Shown in pieces: positions 26,351 to 35,807 of a DNA stretch of 64,000 nt (positions are counted from its first letter, which is position 1; the number at the start of each line of letters is the position of its first letter). The position numbers were made by a program, and so were the translations under genes. The notes below the pieces were generated by a model. That model saw only the letters and a program-made list of their open reading frames with translations. It was not told where the DNA came from and did no database searches. The DNA is from Chryseobacterium formosense (GTDB lineage Bacteria > Bacteroidota > Bacteroidia > Flavobacteriales > Weeksellaceae). Location: contig NZ_FPAP01000002.1 in assembly GCF_900116415.1 (NCBI RefSeq), positions 62,001 to 126,000 on the forward strand. The letters run 5' to 3'.

Positions 26351-28882
26351 TTAAGACTGTGACTTTTCTGCCGATTTTTTTGGCTTCGAAGTTTTTCCTT
26401 CCAATCCGTCTTTAGCGTCATTTAGATCTAAGGTGACGGTTTCGCCTTCAGTTAATTGCTTGTTTACCAACATTTCTGCCAATAAATCTTCAATATATTT
26501 CTGAATAGCTCTTTTCAATGGTCGTGCTCCAAAATCTTTATCCCAACCTTTTTCAGAGATGAAATCTTTAGCTTCAGTTGTTAATTCAACTTTATAACCT
26601 AATTTTTCAAGTCTTCCGTAAAGTTTAGTCAATTCAAGATCGATAATTTTCTTAATATCGTTTTGCTCAAGAGAGTTGAAGATTACAATGTCGTCAATTC
26701 TGTTCAGGAATTCCGGCGCAAACGCTTTTTTAAGGGCATTTTCAATAGTACTTCTCGCTCTTGAATCTGAATTTGTTTTCTTCGCATTCGTTCCAAACCC
26801 TACACCATCTCCGAAGTCTTTAATATCTCTCGTTCCGATGTTTGAAGTAAGAATGATGATTGTATTTCTAAAGTCAATTTTTCTACCTAAACTATCCGTA
26901 ACGTGACCTTCATCTAAAATCTGAAGTAAAATATTGAATACATCCGGATGCGCTTTTTCAATCTCATCCAAAAGAACTACAGCATAAGGTTTTCTTCTTA
27001 CTGCTTCTGTTAATTGTCCACCTTCTTCGTATCCAACGTATCCCGGAGGCGCACCAACCAATCTTGAAACAGCGAATTTCTCCATATATTCACTCATATC
27101 AATTCTGATCAAAGCTTCGTCAGAATCGAAGAGTTCTCTTGCCATGACTTTTGCCAGCTCAGTTTTACCGACACCAGTTGTTCCTAAGAAAATGAATGTT
27201 CCGATAGGTCTGTTAGGATCTTTCAGTCCGGCTCTGTTTCTTTGAATTGCTTTCACAACTTTTTTCACTGCGTCTTCCTGACCGATTACTTTTCCATTCA
27301 GTTGGTCATCCATTTTCGCTAATTTATCAAGCTCATTTTTACCAACTTTCGTTACAGGAACACCGCTCATCATTGAAACAACTTCTGCTACATTTTCTTC
27401 CGAAACGGTTTCTTTTTTCTCTTTTACATCTTTATCCCACTGATCTTGCGCCGAATTAAGCTCCATCTGAAGACGTTCTTCCTCATCTTTCAGCTTTCTA
27501 GCCTCAAGATAATCCTGAGCTTTTACCGCTTTTTGCTTTAACTCTTTGATATCTTCAATTTTCTTTTCGAAATCAATGATGGCAGTAGGAACTTTCATGT
27601 TTTTAATATAAACACGGGATCCGGCTTCATCCATTGCATCAATTGCTTTGTCTGGTAAGAAACGGTCTGTAATATATCTTGATGTTAAATTCACACAGGC
27701 AGCAATAGCTTCGTCTGTATAAACAACATTGTGATGCTCTTCATATTTGTCTTTAATCTGATTCAAAATCTGAATCGTTTCATCGATAGAAGTCGGTTCC
27801 ACCATTACTTTCTGGAATCTTCTCTCTAAAGCACCGTCTTTCTCGATATATTGACGGTACTCATCCAAAGTAGTCGCTCCGATGCATTGAATTTCACCTC
27901 TTGCCAAAGCAGGTTTGAACATATTTGAAGCATCTAAACTTCCTGTAGAACTTCCCGCACCAACAATGGTATGCAGCTCATCGATAAACAAAATGACATC
28001 ACGGTTTTTTTCAAGTTCCGTCATGATGGCTTTCATTCTTTCTTCAAACTGACCACGGTATTTTGTTCCGGCAACCAAACTCGCCAAATCCAAAGTGATT
28101 ACTCTTTTACCAAAAAGAACTCTTGAAACTTTTTTCTGCTGAATTCTTAATGCCAAACCTTCAGCGATGGCAGATTTACCAACACCCGGTTCACCAATCA
28201 ACAAAGGATTGTTTTTCTTTCTTCTGGATAAAATCTGAGAAACTCTTTCAATTTCTTTCTCACGACCGATCACAGGATCTAATTTTCCGTCTCTTGCCAA
28301 AGAAGTCAAATCCCTACCAAAATTATCTAAAGTAGGCGTTTTGCTTTTTGCAGAACCCAGATTTCCTGTCGGTTTTCTCATCTGCTCAAATTCTTCTCTG
28401 TCGTCATCGTCATCGTAAGCAGAATTCTGTGGCGCCTGTCCGGAATTTTTGAGCATCGTTTGATATTCTCTTGAAACTCCTTCATAGTCGATATCATAAG
28501 CTCCCAAAATATTCGAAGTAGGGTCTTCATATTTATAAAGAATGCCTAAAAGCAGGTGAACGGTATTAATTTCACTGCTTTTGTATTGTCTGCACTCAAG
28601 TTCAGAACGTTTTATGGCATGGTCTGCCATTTTCGTGAACGAAATATTGGTAACCTCTTCAGAAATAGGATTTAGACTTGCTGTATTTAAAGTTTCAATT
28701 TTTCTTCTGATTTGTGTTAAGTCCGCATTGAGGTTTTGAAGGATTTCTTTCGCAGAGTTTTCTGTTTTTATAATACCTAAAAGTAGATGTTCTGTATTAA
28801 GAAATTCACTTTTCAGCCTTTTAGCTTCGCTTTTGCTTTGTTTGAACACCTGGCTCAAACCTTGTGAAAACTTATAATCCAT
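26351..28882 (-). CDS. clpC: ATP-dependent Clp protease ATP-binding subunit ClpC
   Basis: 843 residues from the ATG at 28882 (MDYKFSQGLSQ), or 847 from an upstream ATG at 28894. Two Clp_N repeats (about 1-145), a first AAA+ domain (GEPGVGKSAIAEGLA), a UVR-like coiled insert (EARKLKDEEERLQ) and a second AAA+ domain (GTTGVGKTELAK), then the C-terminal D2-small domain. ClpC unfolds proteins for the ClpP protease; the ClpP loop is not clear by eye. Monocistronic, divergent from the YgjV-like gene. Confidence 0.95.
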   Translation of the reverse strand: MDYKFSQGLSQVFKQSKSEAKRLKSEFLNTEHLLLGIIKTENSAKEILQNLNADLTQIRRKIETLNTASLNPISEEVTNISFTKMADHAIKRSELECRQYKSSEINTVHLLLGILYKYEDPTSNILGAYDIDYEGVSREYQTMLKNSGQAPQNSAYDDDDDREEFEQMRKPTGNLGSAKSKTPTLDNFGRDLTSLARDGKLDPVIGREKEIERVSQILSRRKKNNPLLIGEPGVGKSAIAEGLALRIQQKKVSRVLFGKRVITLDLASLVAGTKYRGQFEERMKAIMTELEKNRDVILFIDELHTIVGAGSSTGSLDASNMFKPALARGEIQCIGATTLDEYRQYIEKDGALERRFQKVMVEPTSIDETIQILNQIKDKYEEHHNVVYTDEAIAACVNLTSRYITDRFLPDKAIDAMDEAGSRVYIKNMKVPTAIIDFEKKIEDIKELKQKAVKAQDYLEARKLKDEEERLQMELNSAQDQWDKDVKEKKETVSEENVAEVVSMMSGVPVTKVGKNELDKLAKMDDQLNGKVIGQEDAVKKVVKAIQRNRAGLKDPNRPIGTFIFLGTTGVGKTELAKVMARELFDSDEALIRIDMSEYMEKFAVSRLVGAPPGYVGYEEGGQLTEAVRRKPYAVVLLDEIEKAHPDVFNILLQILDEGHVTDSLGRKIDFRNTIIILTSNIGTRDIKDFGDGVGFGTNAKKTNSDSRARSTIENALKKAFAPEFLNRIDDIVIFNSLEQNDIKKIIDLELTKLYGRLEKLGYKVELTTEAKDFISEKGWDKDFGARPLKRAIQKYIEDLLAEMLVNKQLTEGETVTLDLNDAKDGLEGKTSKPKKSAEKSQS

Positions 28883-29006
28883 AATGTAACTCATTAGAAT
28901 AAAAGCAGAATTGCTTTATATTCACAATCTAAATTACAAATATTTTACCAAAAAACAAATAATGACTTTATGGCAGAAAATAGTTTTTTATCTTATTGAA
29001 AATGAC

Positions 29007-29014
29007 TAAGTTTG
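29007..29014 (+). promoter_or_regulatory. -7 box of the YgjV-like gene
   Basis: TAAGTTTG, 20 bases before the ATG at 29034. Confidence 0.5.
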
Positions 29015-29033
29015 TCTTCCTCAAATATTTCTC

Positions 29034-29258
29034 ATGAGTCCCGAGATGGTCAATTATATCGGTTATGCCGCTTCAGTTTTTATTGTTTTAAGTTTTATTC
29101 TAAAGGATTTAACCAAAATAAGGATTGTCAATTTGATCGGCTGCATCTGTTTTGTAACCTACGGGTTTTTAAACGGAATGCTTTGGCCGGTTATCATTCC
29201 GAATGCCATTATTTGCTTTGTACAGGTATATCATTTAGTGACAGCAAAGAAAAAATAA
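29034..29258 (+). CDS. YgjV-like small inner-membrane protein
   Basis: 74 residues with three hydrophobic helices: YIGYAASVFIVLSFIL, IRIVNLIGCICFVTYGF and a final LWPVIIPNAIICFVQVYHL. The sequence resembles the YgjV family of inner-membrane proteins of unknown function. Its stop codon overlaps the ATG of the downstream glycosyltransferase by one base. Confidence 0.7.
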   Translation: MSPEMVNYIGYAASVFIVLSFILKDLTKIRIVNLIGCICFVTYGFLNGMLWPVIIPNAIICFVQVYHLVTAKKK

Positions 29259-30373
29259 TGAGCCGAAAGAAAATCATTACTTCCGCATTCAGCAACCTTT
29301 ACACAGACCAGAGAATCGAGAAAGTATGCCAAACTTTGCATGAAAACGGCTATGAAATTGACTTGATTGGAAATAATTGGGGTGGCGCAGAAAAGATGGA
29401 ACGGCCTTATCAATTTTCAAGAATTCCTCTTGTTTCTAAGACTTTAAAAACCGCTTATTTTGAATTTAACTGGAAATTGTATTGGGAATTGTACGGAAAA
29501 GTGAAGGAAAATAAAAATGTTATTCTTCATGCCAATGATTTGGATGCACTTCTGCCAAATTATCTCATTTCAAAAAAATATAAAATTCCTTTGGTTTTCG
29601 ACAGTCATGAGATTTTTTCTGAAATGCCCGCTGTTCAGGGAAAAATGTCGCAGAAACTGTGGCGATATTTACAGGATAAAATAGTTCCGAAACTGACATT
29701 CATGATGACGGCAAGCGGAAGTTATGGTAAATGGTTTCAGAATAAATATGGTATTCAGCCGGTTATTGTACAAAATGCTCCGAGAAAAATAGATTTTAAT
29801 ACTGAAATTGCGGATAATCACCCAAAAATACTTTTATACCAAGGTGCCATCAATCCTTTTCGCGGAATTGATAAAGCCATTTTGGCAATGCATCATTTAG
29901 ATCATATTATTTTTAAAATCGCCGGTGATGGGCCGAGAAAAAAAGAATACGAAGATTTAGTGATTAAAGAAAACCTTCAGGATAAAGTTGAATTTTTAGG
30001 AAAATTATTGCCTGAAGATTTGAGAAAAATTACCTTAACTGCAGATCTTGGAATGAGTATCGAGGAAAATGGGGGTGAAAGTTATCTTTATTCGCTTCCC
30101 AATAAAGTTTTAGATTGCATTCAGGCGCGGGTTCCTTTAATCATGGCAAGTTTACCGGAAATGGTAAATATCAGAAATCAGTTTGATGTAGGAGAAATTA
30201 TTGAGAATCATCAACCTGAAACAATTGCTGCAGCCATTCGAAAAGTTTTAGATAAAGGCAGAAAAAATTATCAGCCGGAACTTGAAAAAGCGGCATCTCA
30301 TTTTTGCTGGGAAAATGAAGAAGTAAAATTACTCGATGTTTTTGAAAAAGCGTCTCAGAAAATTATTGATTAA
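29258..30373 (+). CDS. Glycosyltransferase family 4 (GT-B) protein
   Basis: 371 residues from ATG 29258 (MSRKKIITSAFSNLYTDQRIEKV), which overlaps the upstream stop; readings from further upstream are in a frame shared with the YgjV-like gene and rejected. N-terminal GT-B fold with VFDSHEIFSEMPA, and the C-terminal donor domain with LYQGAINPFRGIDKAI and AGDGPRK. It probably transfers a sugar in lipopolysaccharide or capsule assembly; the acceptor is not identifiable. Two other glycosyltransferases lie 560 bases and 1.5 kb downstream on the same strand. Confidence 0.88.
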   Translation: MSRKKIITSAFSNLYTDQRIEKVCQTLHENGYEIDLIGNNWGGAEKMERPYQFSRIPLVSKTLKTAYFEFNWKLYWELYGKVKENKNVILHANDLDALLPNYLISKKYKIPLVFDSHEIFSEMPAVQGKMSQKLWRYLQDKIVPKLTFMMTASGSYGKWFQNKYGIQPVIVQNAPRKIDFNTEIADNHPKILLYQGAINPFRGIDKAILAMHHLDHIIFKIAGDGPRKKEYEDLVIKENLQDKVEFLGKLLPEDLRKITLTADLGMSIEENGGESYLYSLPNKVLDCIQARVPLIMASLPEMVNIRNQFDVGEIIENHQPETIAAAIRKVLDKGRKNYQPELEKAASHFCWENEEVKLLDVFEKASQKIID

Positions 30374-30484
30374 GTTTATTTTCAGACTTAAAAAATCTAT
30401 TTGATTTTTCATAATTCAACTTAAAGCTTTCAAAATCTTAATGTTTTGAATATTTCCAGCAAAAATTTAAATTTCTAAATTTAG

Positions 30485-30492
30485 TATCTTTG
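30485..30492 (+). promoter_or_regulatory. -7 box of sufE
   Basis: TATCTTTG, 20 bases before the sufE ATG. Confidence 0.6.
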
Positions 30493-30511
30493 CGGAAATT
30501 AATTGTTTAGA

Positions 30512-30931
30512 ATGACCATTAAAGAAAAACAGCAGGAAATAATCGACGAATTTGCCTTTTTGGAAGACTGGGAGCAGAAGTATGAATATATTATTGATCT
30601 TGGTAAAGAACTGAAAGGTTTATCTGATGACAAAAAAACCGATGAAAATTTAATCAAAGGTTGCCAAAGTAAAGTTTGGATCGATGCTGAATTTAAAGAT
30701 GGAAAACTGTTTTTCAATGCCGATTCAGACGGTATTCTACCAAAAGGGATCGTTTCTCTCTTAGTAAGTATTTACAGCGGTCATTCTACCAAGGAAATTC
30801 TTGATTCTGATTTTGAATTCATTTCAGAAATCGGGTTGCAGGAATTTTTATCACCTTCCAGAGCCAATGGTTTGATGGCGATGACTAAGCAAATTAAATT
30901 TTATGCTGTTGCATATCAACTGAAATCTTAG
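30512..30931 (+). CDS. sufE: SufE-family Fe-S cluster assembly protein
   Basis: 139 residues from ATG 30512 (MTIKEKQQEIIDEFAFLEDWEQK); a TTG at 30503 is rejected because it lies closer to the -7 box. The motif GCQSKVWI (about 50-57) holds the sulphur-accepting Cys, and SGHSTKEIL and LSPSRANGLM are typical. SufE takes persulphide sulphur from the cysteine desulphurase SufS for Fe-S clusters. No suf operon is adjacent. It is followed after two bases by a heptosyltransferase. Confidence 0.93.
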   Translation: MTIKEKQQEIIDEFAFLEDWEQKYEYIIDLGKELKGLSDDKKTDENLIKGCQSKVWIDAEFKDGKLFFNADSDGILPKGIVSLLVSIYSGHSTKEILDSDFEFISEIGLQEFLSPSRANGLMAMTKQIKFYAVAYQLKS

Positions 30932-30933
30932 TT

Positions 30934-31899
30934 GTGACCAGAATTTTAGCATACCGTTTTTCCGCTTTTGGTGACGTCGCTATGACGGTGCCGGTTTTCC
31001 GCGAATTTTTAGAGCAAAATCCTGATGTGGAAATCGTGATGGTCTCCCGGAATAATTTTGAGAGCTTATTCGCTGATATTCCGAATGTTATATTCCATGG
31101 GATTGATCTTGATGAGTATAAAGGTTTTCTTGGGATAAGACGTTTGGGAAAAGAATTACTTAAACAATATAGACCTGATTATGTTGCTGATTTACATGAT
31201 GTTATCCGTTCAAAAATTTTAGATAAAATTTATGTAAGAAAAGGGTTGAAAGTTTTTAAAATCAATAAAGGCAAAGAAGAAAAAGAAAATCTTACCAATG
31301 TCTGGAATATTGAAAAATTTCAGCTTAAAAAAACAGTGGAACGTTATGCAGATGTTTTTCGAGATATGGGTTTTAAAGTTGAACTTTCACATCAGTTGAG
31401 ACCAAAATCAACTCAAAAATCAGGAATCGGTTTTGCGCCATTTGCTCAGCATAAAGGCAAAATGCTTCCTCTCGAAAAGTCCTTTGAGCTGGTGAAAATT
31501 TTAGCACAAAAAAACACCATTTATTTCTTCGGAGGCGGAAAAAAAGAAACCGAAACGCTTGAAAGTTGGGAACAACAAATTCCGAATACAAAAAGTTTGG
31601 CAGGAAAACTGAATCTTTCTGAAGAACTTAACAGGATTGCGCAACTTGAAGTAATGATTTCGATGGATTCAGCTAATATGCATTTAGCCAGTATTGTAGG
31701 AACAAGATGTGTTTCTGTTTGGGGAGCTACTCATCCTTATGCCGGATTTTTAGGATTCGGACAAAGTGAAGAGGATGTTGTACAGATTAAAGATCTTACC
31801 TGCAGACCTTGTTCGGTTTTTGGAGATAAAGAATGCTATCGTGGAGATTGGGCTTGTCTGGAAGAAATCAATGTACAGCAAATCATCGATAAAATCTAA
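30934..31899 (+). CDS. Glycosyltransferase family 9 (heptosyltransferase type)
   Basis: 321 residues starting at GTG 30934, two bases after the sufE stop. The N-terminus, MTRILAYRFSAFGDVAMTVPVFREF, is characteristic of ADP-heptose:LPS heptosyltransferases. The donor site is seen in FAPFAQHKGKMLPLEK and MDSANMHLASIVGTRCVSVWGATHP. It probably acts in LPS core assembly at the cytoplasmic face of the inner membrane. Two Cys near the C-terminus (TCRPCSVFGDKECYRG) are unusual in position but common in Bacteroidota members. Confidence 0.92.
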   Translation: MTRILAYRFSAFGDVAMTVPVFREFLEQNPDVEIVMVSRNNFESLFADIPNVIFHGIDLDEYKGFLGIRRLGKELLKQYRPDYVADLHDVIRSKILDKIYVRKGLKVFKINKGKEEKENLTNVWNIEKFQLKKTVERYADVFRDMGFKVELSHQLRPKSTQKSGIGFAPFAQHKGKMLPLEKSFELVKILAQKNTIYFFGGGKKETETLESWEQQIPNTKSLAGKLNLSEELNRIAQLEVMISMDSANMHLASIVGTRCVSVWGATHPYAGFLGFGQSEEDVVQIKDLTCRPCSVFGDKECYRGDWACLEEINVQQIIDKI

Positions 31900-31902
31900 C
31901 AG

Positions 31903-32787
31903 ATGAAAATTTCTGTCTGTATTCCCGTTTATAATTTTGATGTTAGAAGTCTGGTTTTTGAACTTAAAAAGGAAATACATGATCAAAAAATTGATGCCGA
32001 AATTATTCTAATCGATGATGCTTCAGACGGTAATTTTATAGAAATAAACAATGAACTTCAGGATCAGGTAGAACAGTTTGTTTTTCTTGAAAAAAATATT
32101 GGAAGATCAAGAATCAGGAATTTATTTTTAAAACATACAAGAAGCAATTACCTGCTTTTTCTCGATTGTGATGTTCAAATAGACAACAATTACTTTTTAG
32201 CTAATTATTTAAAGGAAATAGCGAAAGATAAAGGAGTTGAGGTTATATATGGTAACTTCAAAATAGATCCGGCTTATTCCCAAACTTTACGAAATCGATA
32301 TTCTGTTGATAAAGAAATTTTTTCTGTTGAAAGATCATCTGATTTAGAACTTTTAAAAACGGTCAATTTTATAATTAAAAGAGAGGTATTTGAGAAATTT
32401 CCCTTTAATGAAGACTTAAAAAACTACGGATATGAAGATTTTGTATTTGCTAAAACTCTTGAATTTGCGAAGATGAAATTTTTAGCCATTCAAAACCCGG
32501 TAATACATTTTGATGATACTTCTAATGAAGTTTTTTTAAGTAAAACAAAAACAGCAATAGATTCTCTTTTTCAGCTTTCTCAAGATCCGGGAAATGAAAG
32601 GTTTATTAATGATATTAAAGTTTATAAAGTTGCTAAAAATATTGTGAATCTTAAAATGAGAAGTTTATTTTTGTTTATTTACAATCTCATGGAAAATAGG
32701 ATGATGAAAAATTTACGGTCTAAAAATCCCAATCTCAAATACTTTGATCTGTATAAGCTTGCTTTACTGCTAAGAAAAATGAAATAA
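31903..32787 (+). CDS. Glycosyltransferase family 2
   Basis: 294 residues. GT-A fold: SVCIPVYNFDVRSLV, the nucleotide-binding IDDASDG, the DxD-type FLDCDVQID and an ENIGRSRIRNLF-like segment (LEKNIGRSRIRN). The C-terminal part has NYGYEDFVFAKTL (acceptor site) and ends basic. It follows the GT9 gene after three bases and probably works in the same surface polysaccharide. The acceptor is not identifiable. Confidence 0.88.
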   Translation: MKISVCIPVYNFDVRSLVFELKKEIHDQKIDAEIILIDDASDGNFIEINNELQDQVEQFVFLEKNIGRSRIRNLFLKHTRSNYLLFLDCDVQIDNNYFLANYLKEIAKDKGVEVIYGNFKIDPAYSQTLRNRYSVDKEIFSVERSSDLELLKTVNFIIKREVFEKFPFNEDLKNYGYEDFVFAKTLEFAKMKFLAIQNPVIHFDDTSNEVFLSKTKTAIDSLFQLSQDPGNERFINDIKVYKVAKNIVNLKMRSLFLFIYNLMENRMMKNLRSKNPNLKYFDLYKLALLLRKMK

Positions 32788-32797
32788 TTTAAAATAA

Positions 32798-32827
32798 AAA
32801 AATCTCTCAGATTTCTGAGAGATTTTT
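32798..32827. terminator. Perfect 14-bp hairpin, bidirectional
   Basis: AAAAATCTCTCAGA (32798-32811) pairs perfectly with 32814-32827, serving the glycosyltransferase on the plus strand and the tRNAs on the minus strand. Confidence 0.88.
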
Positions 32828-32828
32828 G

Positions 32829-32903
32829 TGGGTCCTGAGGGATTCGAACCCCCGACCCTCTGGGTGTAAACCAGATGCTCTGAACCAACTGAGCTAAGAA
32901 CCC
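32829..32903 (-). tRNA. tRNA-Val (anticodon TAC)
   Basis: The minus-strand sequence folds as a 75-base tRNA: acceptor GGGTTCT pairs with AGGACCC (one G-T), D stem GCTC, anticodon arm TCTGG / CCAGA around loop TTTACAC with anticodon TAC (reads GUA), and T arm with GGTTCGAATC. CCA is not encoded. It is identical to the neighbouring copy and close to a shared terminator. Confidence 0.95.
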
Positions 32904-32936
32904 GAATTTTTTTGAAAGGTTTCGTTTCCTTTTCTG

Positions 32937-33011
32937 TGGGTCCTGAGGGATTCGAACCCCCGACCCTCTGGGTGTAAACCAGATGCTCTGAACCAACTGA
33001 GCTAAGAACCC
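32937..33011 (-). tRNA. tRNA-Val (anticodon TAC), second identical copy
   Basis: Identical over all 75 bases to the tRNA at 32829-32903, separated by 33 bases. Probably transcribed first, in one unit with it. CCA is not encoded. Confidence 0.95.
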
Positions 33012-33053
33012 TCTATACTTGTTTTCTCGTTTAGAGTGGTGCAAATATACAAC

Positions 33054-34298
33054 TTATTTGATTATCTCCAAATTTTTTTCTAAAAAATCTCCCACTACAA
33101 AGTTGCTTCCGCCGATAAAAATCATTTCTTCATTTGTACATTCTTGTTTTGCAGAAAGATAGGCTTCCTGCACGGAATCGAAAATTTTATAAGAAATTTT
33201 TGCGTTAATCAGCAAATCTTCATAATCTTCGGGATGTCTTCCTCTGTTGATCGATGGTTTTGCAAAATAAAACTCAGAATTTTCGGGAAGTAGTGTCATC
33301 ACGTCATCGATTTTTTTGTCATTCACGAAGCCTAAAACAATATGTTTATGCTTTTCAATAGAATTTAATTGTGAAAAGACATATTCAAGACCTGCCTGAT
33401 TGTGTCCTGTATCGCAAATCGTCAAAGGATGTTGAGAAAATTCAAACCAACGGCCGATGAATCCGGTGTTTTTGTGAACGGATAAAAGTCCTGATTGTAT
33501 ATTTTCGTTAGAAATTATAAAATTTAATTTTTTTAATTCTTCAATTAAGGCTAAAACAACTTTTATGTTTTTCGCCTGATAATTTCCTTTTAAATCAGAT
33601 TTTAAATCAGTATTCAATAGAGTAGCGTCGATAAATAGAGCGTTTTCTTTATCGGCTTTCGCTTTGATGATGTTTTTTACCACTTCATTTTCATCTCCGG
33701 AAATGATAGGAATGTTATTTTTGATAATTCCAGCTTTTTCTCCTGCAATTTCTTCAATGGTGTTTCCTAAAATATTTTGGTGATCCAACTGTACGTTGGT
33801 AATCGCCGAAACGAGAGGAGTGATAATATTGGTTGAATCCAATCTTCCACCTAACCCTACTTCAATAATGGCAAAGTCTACATTTTGCTGATAAAAATAT
33901 TCAAACGCCATAATGGTGGTAAATTCAAAAAATGACGGAAGAATATCTTCCGGAAGATTTTTTAATTTTTGAATGAAATTGTAAACAAACTCCTTATTGC
34001 AATTTTTACCATTTACTTTAATGCGTTCCGTAAAATCAATAAGATGGGGTGAGTTATATAAACCGGTTTTGTAACCTGCTTCCTGAAGAACCGAAGAAAG
34101 TATGTTGCTCGTAGAACCTTTTCCGTTGGTTCCACCGATATGAATGCACTTTATTTTATCTTGTGGATTTCCAAAAAAATCGCAAAGTCTTTTTATGTTG
34201 TCTAACCCCGGTTTATAAGCTTTCAGCCCATCAATCTGATAGTTCGGAGCCTGAACGAAAAGCCATTCTACAGCTTCCTGATATTGTTCGTTTGTCAT
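33054..34298 (-). CDS. folC: Folylpolyglutamate synthase / dihydrofolate synthase FolC
   Basis: 414 residues of the Mur-ligase-like fold. ATP-binding HIGGTNGKGSTSNILSSVL near residues 52-70, LGGRLDSTNIITP near 150, and a C-terminal domain with CDTGHNQAG and GFVNDKKIDDVM. It adds glutamates to folate and, in most bacteria, makes dihydrofolate from dihydropteroate. No folP is nearby. Divergent from the tolC gene; the spacer holds no clear motif. Confidence 0.93.
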   Translation of the reverse strand: MTNEQYQEAVEWLFVQAPNYQIDGLKAYKPGLDNIKRLCDFFGNPQDKIKCIHIGGTNGKGSTSNILSSVLQEAGYKTGLYNSPHLIDFTERIKVNGKNCNKEFVYNFIQKLKNLPEDILPSFFEFTTIMAFEYFYQQNVDFAIIEVGLGGRLDSTNIITPLVSAITNVQLDHQNILGNTIEEIAGEKAGIIKNNIPIISGDENEVVKNIIKAKADKENALFIDATLLNTDLKSDLKGNYQAKNIKVVLALIEELKKLNFIISNENIQSGLLSVHKNTGFIGRWFEFSQHPLTICDTGHNQAGLEYVFSQLNSIEKHKHIVLGFVNDKKIDDVMTLLPENSEFYFAKPSINRGRHPEDYEDLLINAKISYKIFDSVQEAYLSAKQECTNEEMIFIGGSNFVVGDFLEKNLEIIK

Positions 34299-34459
34299 GT
34301 CGCAAAATTCTCAAAACTTTCATTAAAATAAAACAATAATTTTCTAAATCTGTAACTTTTTTACAATCTCAACGTCTAATGGTGAAAAAGCAAATTTAAA
34401 TTGCACTAAATCGAAAAGATGAAGGTTTAAAAAATGCTTGAAAACATAAATATTTCCTT

Positions 34460-35806
34460 ATGAAAAAAGTTTTGACGGTTGTTTTAGGATTAGCCTTTGC
34501 GGGAATGAACGCACAGGAGAAATGGTCTTTGCGTGAATGTGTAGATTATGCTGTGCAGCACAACCTTCAGGTGATTCAGAATGAATATTCAAAACAAATT
34601 CAGGATTCCAATCTTAAAATTGCACAGAAAAATTATCTGCCTTCGGTAAGTGCAAATATGGGGAATAATGTAAGTTTCGGGCAGGCTTCTTTGGGAACAG
34701 GAAGTATCCGGAACGACAGATTCAGCAATAATGCGAATGTCAGTGCAGATATTCTGATTTACAATAACGGAAGACTCGAAAAAACAATCAGAAAAACCCA
34801 GTATGATGTAGAAGCGAGTCAGTACGATATTGAAACGATTAAAAACGATATTTCGCTGCAAATAGCAAGACAATACTTAACAACTTTACTGAATAAGGAA
34901 ATTGTAAAAATTGCGCAAAGTGCCACCGAAAATGCCAAAAAACAATTCGACAGAGCAAAAATTACAACAGAAGTAGGAACAACGGCCCAAACAATTGTTG
35001 CAGAAGCAGAAGCAGCTTGGGCAAGAGAAAAACAAAATTTAAAAACCGCAGAAATCAACGTTGACAGAAGTTTATTTGCGTTGGCACAATTGCTTCAGCT
35101 AAAAGAATATAAAGATTTTGATGTAGAAGATGTTGAAATTTCCGAACAGCTTGCTCCACAGTTGATTTCCGTGGATCAAGTTCTCAATACGGCTTATGAC
35201 AGTCAGCCTCAGATTAAAGCTGCAGAAAGCAGAATAAAATCTGCAGAGGCACAGACTGAAGTTACAAGAACTGCATTTTGGCCAACATTAACGGCAAGTG
35301 TAGGTGTAGGAACTTTTTACAATAATTTGTTAAATACGAGTTATTCAGGATATGACCAATTTGGAAATGCAACAAAAGAGCCTACTTTTTTCCAGCAGTA
35401 TAAAGATAATTTTGGGCAACAAGGAGGATTGAGTTTAAACATTCCGATCTTCAACAAAGGAATTACTAAACTTCAGGTAGAGCAGTCAAAAATCAATGAA
35501 AATATTGCTAAGAACTCTTTAGAGCAACAAAAACAGGCTGTAAGACAAAATGTTCAGCAGGCTCAGTTTGATGTGGATGCCAATTATGAGGTGTATCTTT
35601 CTGCTGTTGAAGCCGAGAAAAGTACAAAACTGGCAATGGATTTTGCAGATAAAAGTTATGCTGCAGGTCGTACCACCATTTATGATCTGAATATTGCGCG
35701 AAACAACTATGCAAATGCTCAAGGTTCAGTGGAGCAGGCAAAATATAATTATGTTTTCAGTCTTAAATTATTGAATTTCTATGCGGGAATTCCTTTAAGT
35801 TTGTAA
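34460..35806 (+). CDS. TolC-family outer-membrane channel protein
   Basis: 448 residues with a signal peptide (KKVLTVVLGLAFAGMNAQ). Two repeats of the outer-membrane efflux fold: WSLRECVDYAVQHNLQVIQNE near the start, long coiled-coil helices (about 80-190 and 330-400) and strands rich in aromatic residues. The motif AGRTTIYDLNIARNNYANAQ near 400 is typical. It forms the outer-membrane exit duct of an efflux or type I export system; no inner-membrane pump or membrane-fusion gene is adjacent here. The next gene starts one base after its stop. Confidence 0.92.
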   Translation: MKKVLTVVLGLAFAGMNAQEKWSLRECVDYAVQHNLQVIQNEYSKQIQDSNLKIAQKNYLPSVSANMGNNVSFGQASLGTGSIRNDRFSNNANVSADILIYNNGRLEKTIRKTQYDVEASQYDIETIKNDISLQIARQYLTTLLNKEIVKIAQSATENAKKQFDRAKITTEVGTTAQTIVAEAEAAWAREKQNLKTAEINVDRSLFALAQLLQLKEYKDFDVEDVEISEQLAPQLISVDQVLNTAYDSQPQIKAAESRIKSAEAQTEVTRTAFWPTLTASVGVGTFYNNLLNTSYSGYDQFGNATKEPTFFQQYKDNFGQQGGLSLNIPIFNKGITKLQVEQSKINENIAKNSLEQQKQAVRQNVQQAQFDVDANYEVYLSAVEAEKSTKLAMDFADKSYAAGRTTIYDLNIARNNYANAQGSVEQAKYNYVFSLKLLNFYAGIPLSL

Positions 35807-35807
35807 A

